Notes under the pieces: generated by a model | What the model saw: the letters and a program-made list of their open reading frames with translations, nothing else | What the model was told of the DNA's origin: nothing | Databases searched by the model: none | Made by a program: the position numbers and the translations under genes | Assembly: GCF_008329585.1 (NCBI RefSeq) | Contig: NZ_NPKP01000005.1 | Coordinates: forward strand, 186,001 to 250,000 | Direction: 5' to 3' | Source of the DNA: Mycolicibacterium sp. P9-22 | Lineage (GTDB): Bacteria > Actinomycetota > Actinomycetes > Mycobacteriales > Mycobacteriaceae | Length of the DNA: 64,000 bases | Shown: positions 62,669 to 64,000 of the stretch, piece after piece | Position numbering within the stretch: the first letter of the stretch is position 1 | Layout: each line of letters opens with the position of its first letter

Positions 62669-62734
62669 GCCATTGCGCGCACGCCCGGCGCGTTACCCCA
62701 CTTCGTCATCGGAACGTCGTACCGTCGAAGCACT

Positions 62735-63259
62735 ATGGCGAACAACGGACCTGGCGACTACTACGCCGACGACGAACCCACCCAGTACGCCGCGAACTAC
62801 AGCGACTACACCCAGCCGTATGAGACGGCCGATCCCTACGCCGGCGGCGGCGAACCACCCGAGCCGCCGCAGCCCTGGTACCGCAAACCGGCGGCGCTGG
62901 TGGTCATCGGCGCGGTGGCGGCCCTGGTGCTGGCCGCCGCCATCTGGGGCATCATCAGCGCGCTGAGTAGTGACTCGTCGCCGTCCACCAGCACGACGAC
63001 GTCCTCCACCACATCGTCGTCGCAGGCGGCGACCACGTCCGCGGTGGCGCCGGTGCCCACCGAGACGGTTACGGCCACCCCGGAGACCACCACGACCACC
63101 GAGCCGACGACGACGACCACCACCACCCCGTCGACGACAACGACGACCACGACCACCACCACGCCGAGCACGTCGGTCAGCACGAGCACCAGCACGGTCA
63201 CTGAAACCCAGACCGAGACGCAAACCGTGACCCAGGAGCCGCCGCCGGCTGAGGGCTGA
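62735..63259 (+). CDS. Thr/Ser-rich single-pass membrane protein
   Basis: A 174-residue protein: an acidic, Tyr/Pro-rich cytoplasmic N-terminus (MANNGPGDYYADDEPTQY), one hydrophobic helix at about 52-73 (AALVVIGAVAALVLAAAIWGII), and an extracytoplasmic tail made almost wholly of Thr, Ser, Pro and Val (about 75-170), a likely O-mannosylated stalk. Such proteins are common in mycobacteria. The ATG at 62735 has a weak upstream site. The opposite strand is open here only because of the Thr/Val-rich composition. Function unknown. Confidence 0.75.
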   Translation: MANNGPGDYYADDEPTQYAANYSDYTQPYETADPYAGGGEPPEPPQPWYRKPAALVVIGAVAALVLAAAIWGIISALSSDSSPSTSTTTSSTTSSSQAATTSAVAPVPTETVTATPETTTTTEPTTTTTTTPSTTTTTTTTTTPSTSVSTSTSTVTETQTETQTVTQEPPPAEG

Positions 63260-63400
63260 CGGCGCCGAACGTCTACTTGTCGGTGATTCCGGGCGAGATC
63301 TTCGACGACAAGTCGACGTTGAGCGTCAAGGACTTCACGCTTCAGGTTCGTTTTGATCACGAGCGGCTCAGCCCCGGATCGCCGATGGTTGGATCGACCG

Positions 63401-63661
63401 GTGGCAACTTTCGCGCTCGTCGTCGCGGTCGCCATCATCGCCGCGATCGGTGGCTATCTGGTGGGCCGGCCGAGCCAGCGGCGCTCGCGGCGGGTGTTCA
63501 TCGCGGGCTTCCTCTGCGGCTCGGTAGCCGGAACGGTGCTGCGCGGACGACGCCGCCGACTGGCCCATCAGGCGATGCGCCGGGTGCTCCCGCAGGCGTT
63601 CTCAGACCCTCGGCGGCGCAGTCGCTCCCGGACCCAGAAGGTCGGCCTCGCTGTTCGATGA
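63401..63661 (+). CDS. Small membrane protein (86 aa)
   Basis: Starts at GTG 63401. The product has one hydrophobic helix near 3-20 (TFALVVAVAIIAAIGGYLV), then a second shorter one near 29-42, and an Arg-rich end (RGRRRRLAHQAMRR). No family is recognised. Its last 60 nt overlap the end of the minus-strand gene at 63602, so one of the two ends may be mispredicted. Conservation was not checked. The gap 63260-63400 between the Thr-rich gene and this one holds nothing that I recognise. Confidence 0.5.
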   Translation: MATFALVVAVAIIAAIGGYLVGRPSQRRSRRVFIAGFLCGSVAGTVLRGRRRRLAHQAMRRVLPQAFSDPRRRSRSRTQKVGLAVR

Positions 63662-64000
63662 GGTGCGCCGCCACCGCCCGTACAAGGGCAACTCGCGCAA
63701 CGACTCCCATGACCACCGCCGGGCGAGGAACCTGATGACCGTCCGCACGTAGCGGCCGGTCTCGGAGTACCACCGCCACTCATAGAGCCGCCCGCCCTCC
63801 AATCGTTGTGCGAGCGCCTCGGATTCGACGCCCTGCAGATACGGCCGGACCCACGTCACCATCGCCCAGGCCTGCGCGGCGTCGGGAAGCGCGAATGTCC
63901 ACTCGATCGGGGCGTCCCCGGCTGCCATGGTGTGCCTTGGAACGGGCGGGGCAGGCCCGTCCGCGCCGAACAGGTGGACCGTGACGTTGTGGAAGACGCC
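63602..64000 (-). CDS. Hypothetical protein, N-terminus outside the window
   Basis: The frame is open from the right edge to the stop at 63602. An internal ATG at 63928 could be used, but 24 further codons up to the edge read as normal coding sequence (VFHNVTVHLFGADGPAPPVP), so the gene probably begins outside. The visible 132 residues contain a EWTFALPDAAQAWAMVTWV segment and a YEWRWYSETGRYVRT stretch rich in Trp, Tyr and Arg. No family recognised. A 60-nt overlap exists with the convergent small membrane protein. Confidence 0.55.
   Translation of the reverse strand, partial: GVFHNVTVHLFGADGPAPPVPRHTMAAGDAPIEWTFALPDAAQAWAMVTWVRPYLQGVESEALAQRLEGGRLYEWRWYSETGRYVRTVIRFLARRWSWESLRELPLYGRWRRTSSNSEADLLGPGATAPPRV

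Noticed and set aside
62836..63438. 200-codon open minus-strand frame rich in Val, Asp and Gly
   Set aside because: It is the complement of the Thr/Ser-rich coding stretch of the membrane protein at 62735, and its low-complexity product is a consequence of that.

Overview
The window looks like the chromosome of a high-GC actinobacterium, almost certainly Mycobacterium/Mycolicibacterium. Signs are an MmpL-type RND transporter, an ESX-secreted toxin with a TNT domain plus an EspC-like partner, a DesA3-like acyl desaturase, a stand-alone LigD-type polymerase, an alpha/beta-hydrolase fused to a class III nucleotide cyclase, and many GTG starts with 4-nt gene overlaps. No rRNA, tRNA, transposase, integrase or CRISPR array was seen.

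Positions 1-34,200 are a dense defence island with visibly lower and patchier GC than the rest. From the left edge, all on the minus strand: a phospholipase D-like protein running off the window, a DUF6361 protein, a NucS-like PD-(D/E)XK nuclease, an alpha/beta-hydrolase with a glycine-rich hydrophobic segment, a 119-aa protein, and a 2104-aa SF1 helicase carrying Swt1-like HEPN, transglutaminase-like, MTES_1575-type nuclease and DUF3320 regions. A short plus-strand run follows (unknown, DUF6308, a small DUF4177-like protein), then a minus-strand pair made of a RecF/Rad50-like ATPase and a 116-aa partner. Divergent from that ATPase is a complete class 1 DISARM operon (drmD, drmMI, drmA, drmB, drmC; 16.5-30.6 kb), whose genes overlap by 1-4 nt. 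Converging on drmC is a cytosine methylation cassette: vsr, a DUF262 protein, a HEPN nuclease and a C5-cytosine methyltransferase.

Positions 34.4-44.2 kb hold ordinary mycobacterial genes: a STAND-like ATPase, a metallophosphoesterase, a small Cys-rich protein, a secreted DsbA-like protein, a DUF2786 protein, a decayed vapBC pair, a fatty-acid desaturase, and a three-gene ESX toxin unit (EspC-like protein, WxG-TNT toxin, Imm61-like immunity protein), then a PASTA protein.

Positions 44.3-52.3 kb are a nitrogen-compound catabolic cluster: APC permease, GntR/FCD regulator, soluble cache-domain protein, cytochrome P450, glutamine-synthetase-like gamma-glutamyl ligase, a leaderless solute-binding-like protein and two gamma-glutamyl-GABA hydrolase homologues. 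Uptake, oxidation or gamma-glutamylation of an amine, then hydrolysis of the gamma-glutamyl bond is the likely scheme. A TetR gene converges on it across a strong hairpin.

Positions 53.1-64 kb contain a MarR regulator with two matching operators (in front of a SnoaL-like gene and an SDR), a minus-strand run (MmpL transporter, hydrolase-cyclase, diiron-like membrane protein, ferredoxin reductase), a LigD-type polymerase, two small membrane proteins and a minus-strand gene that leaves the window on the right.
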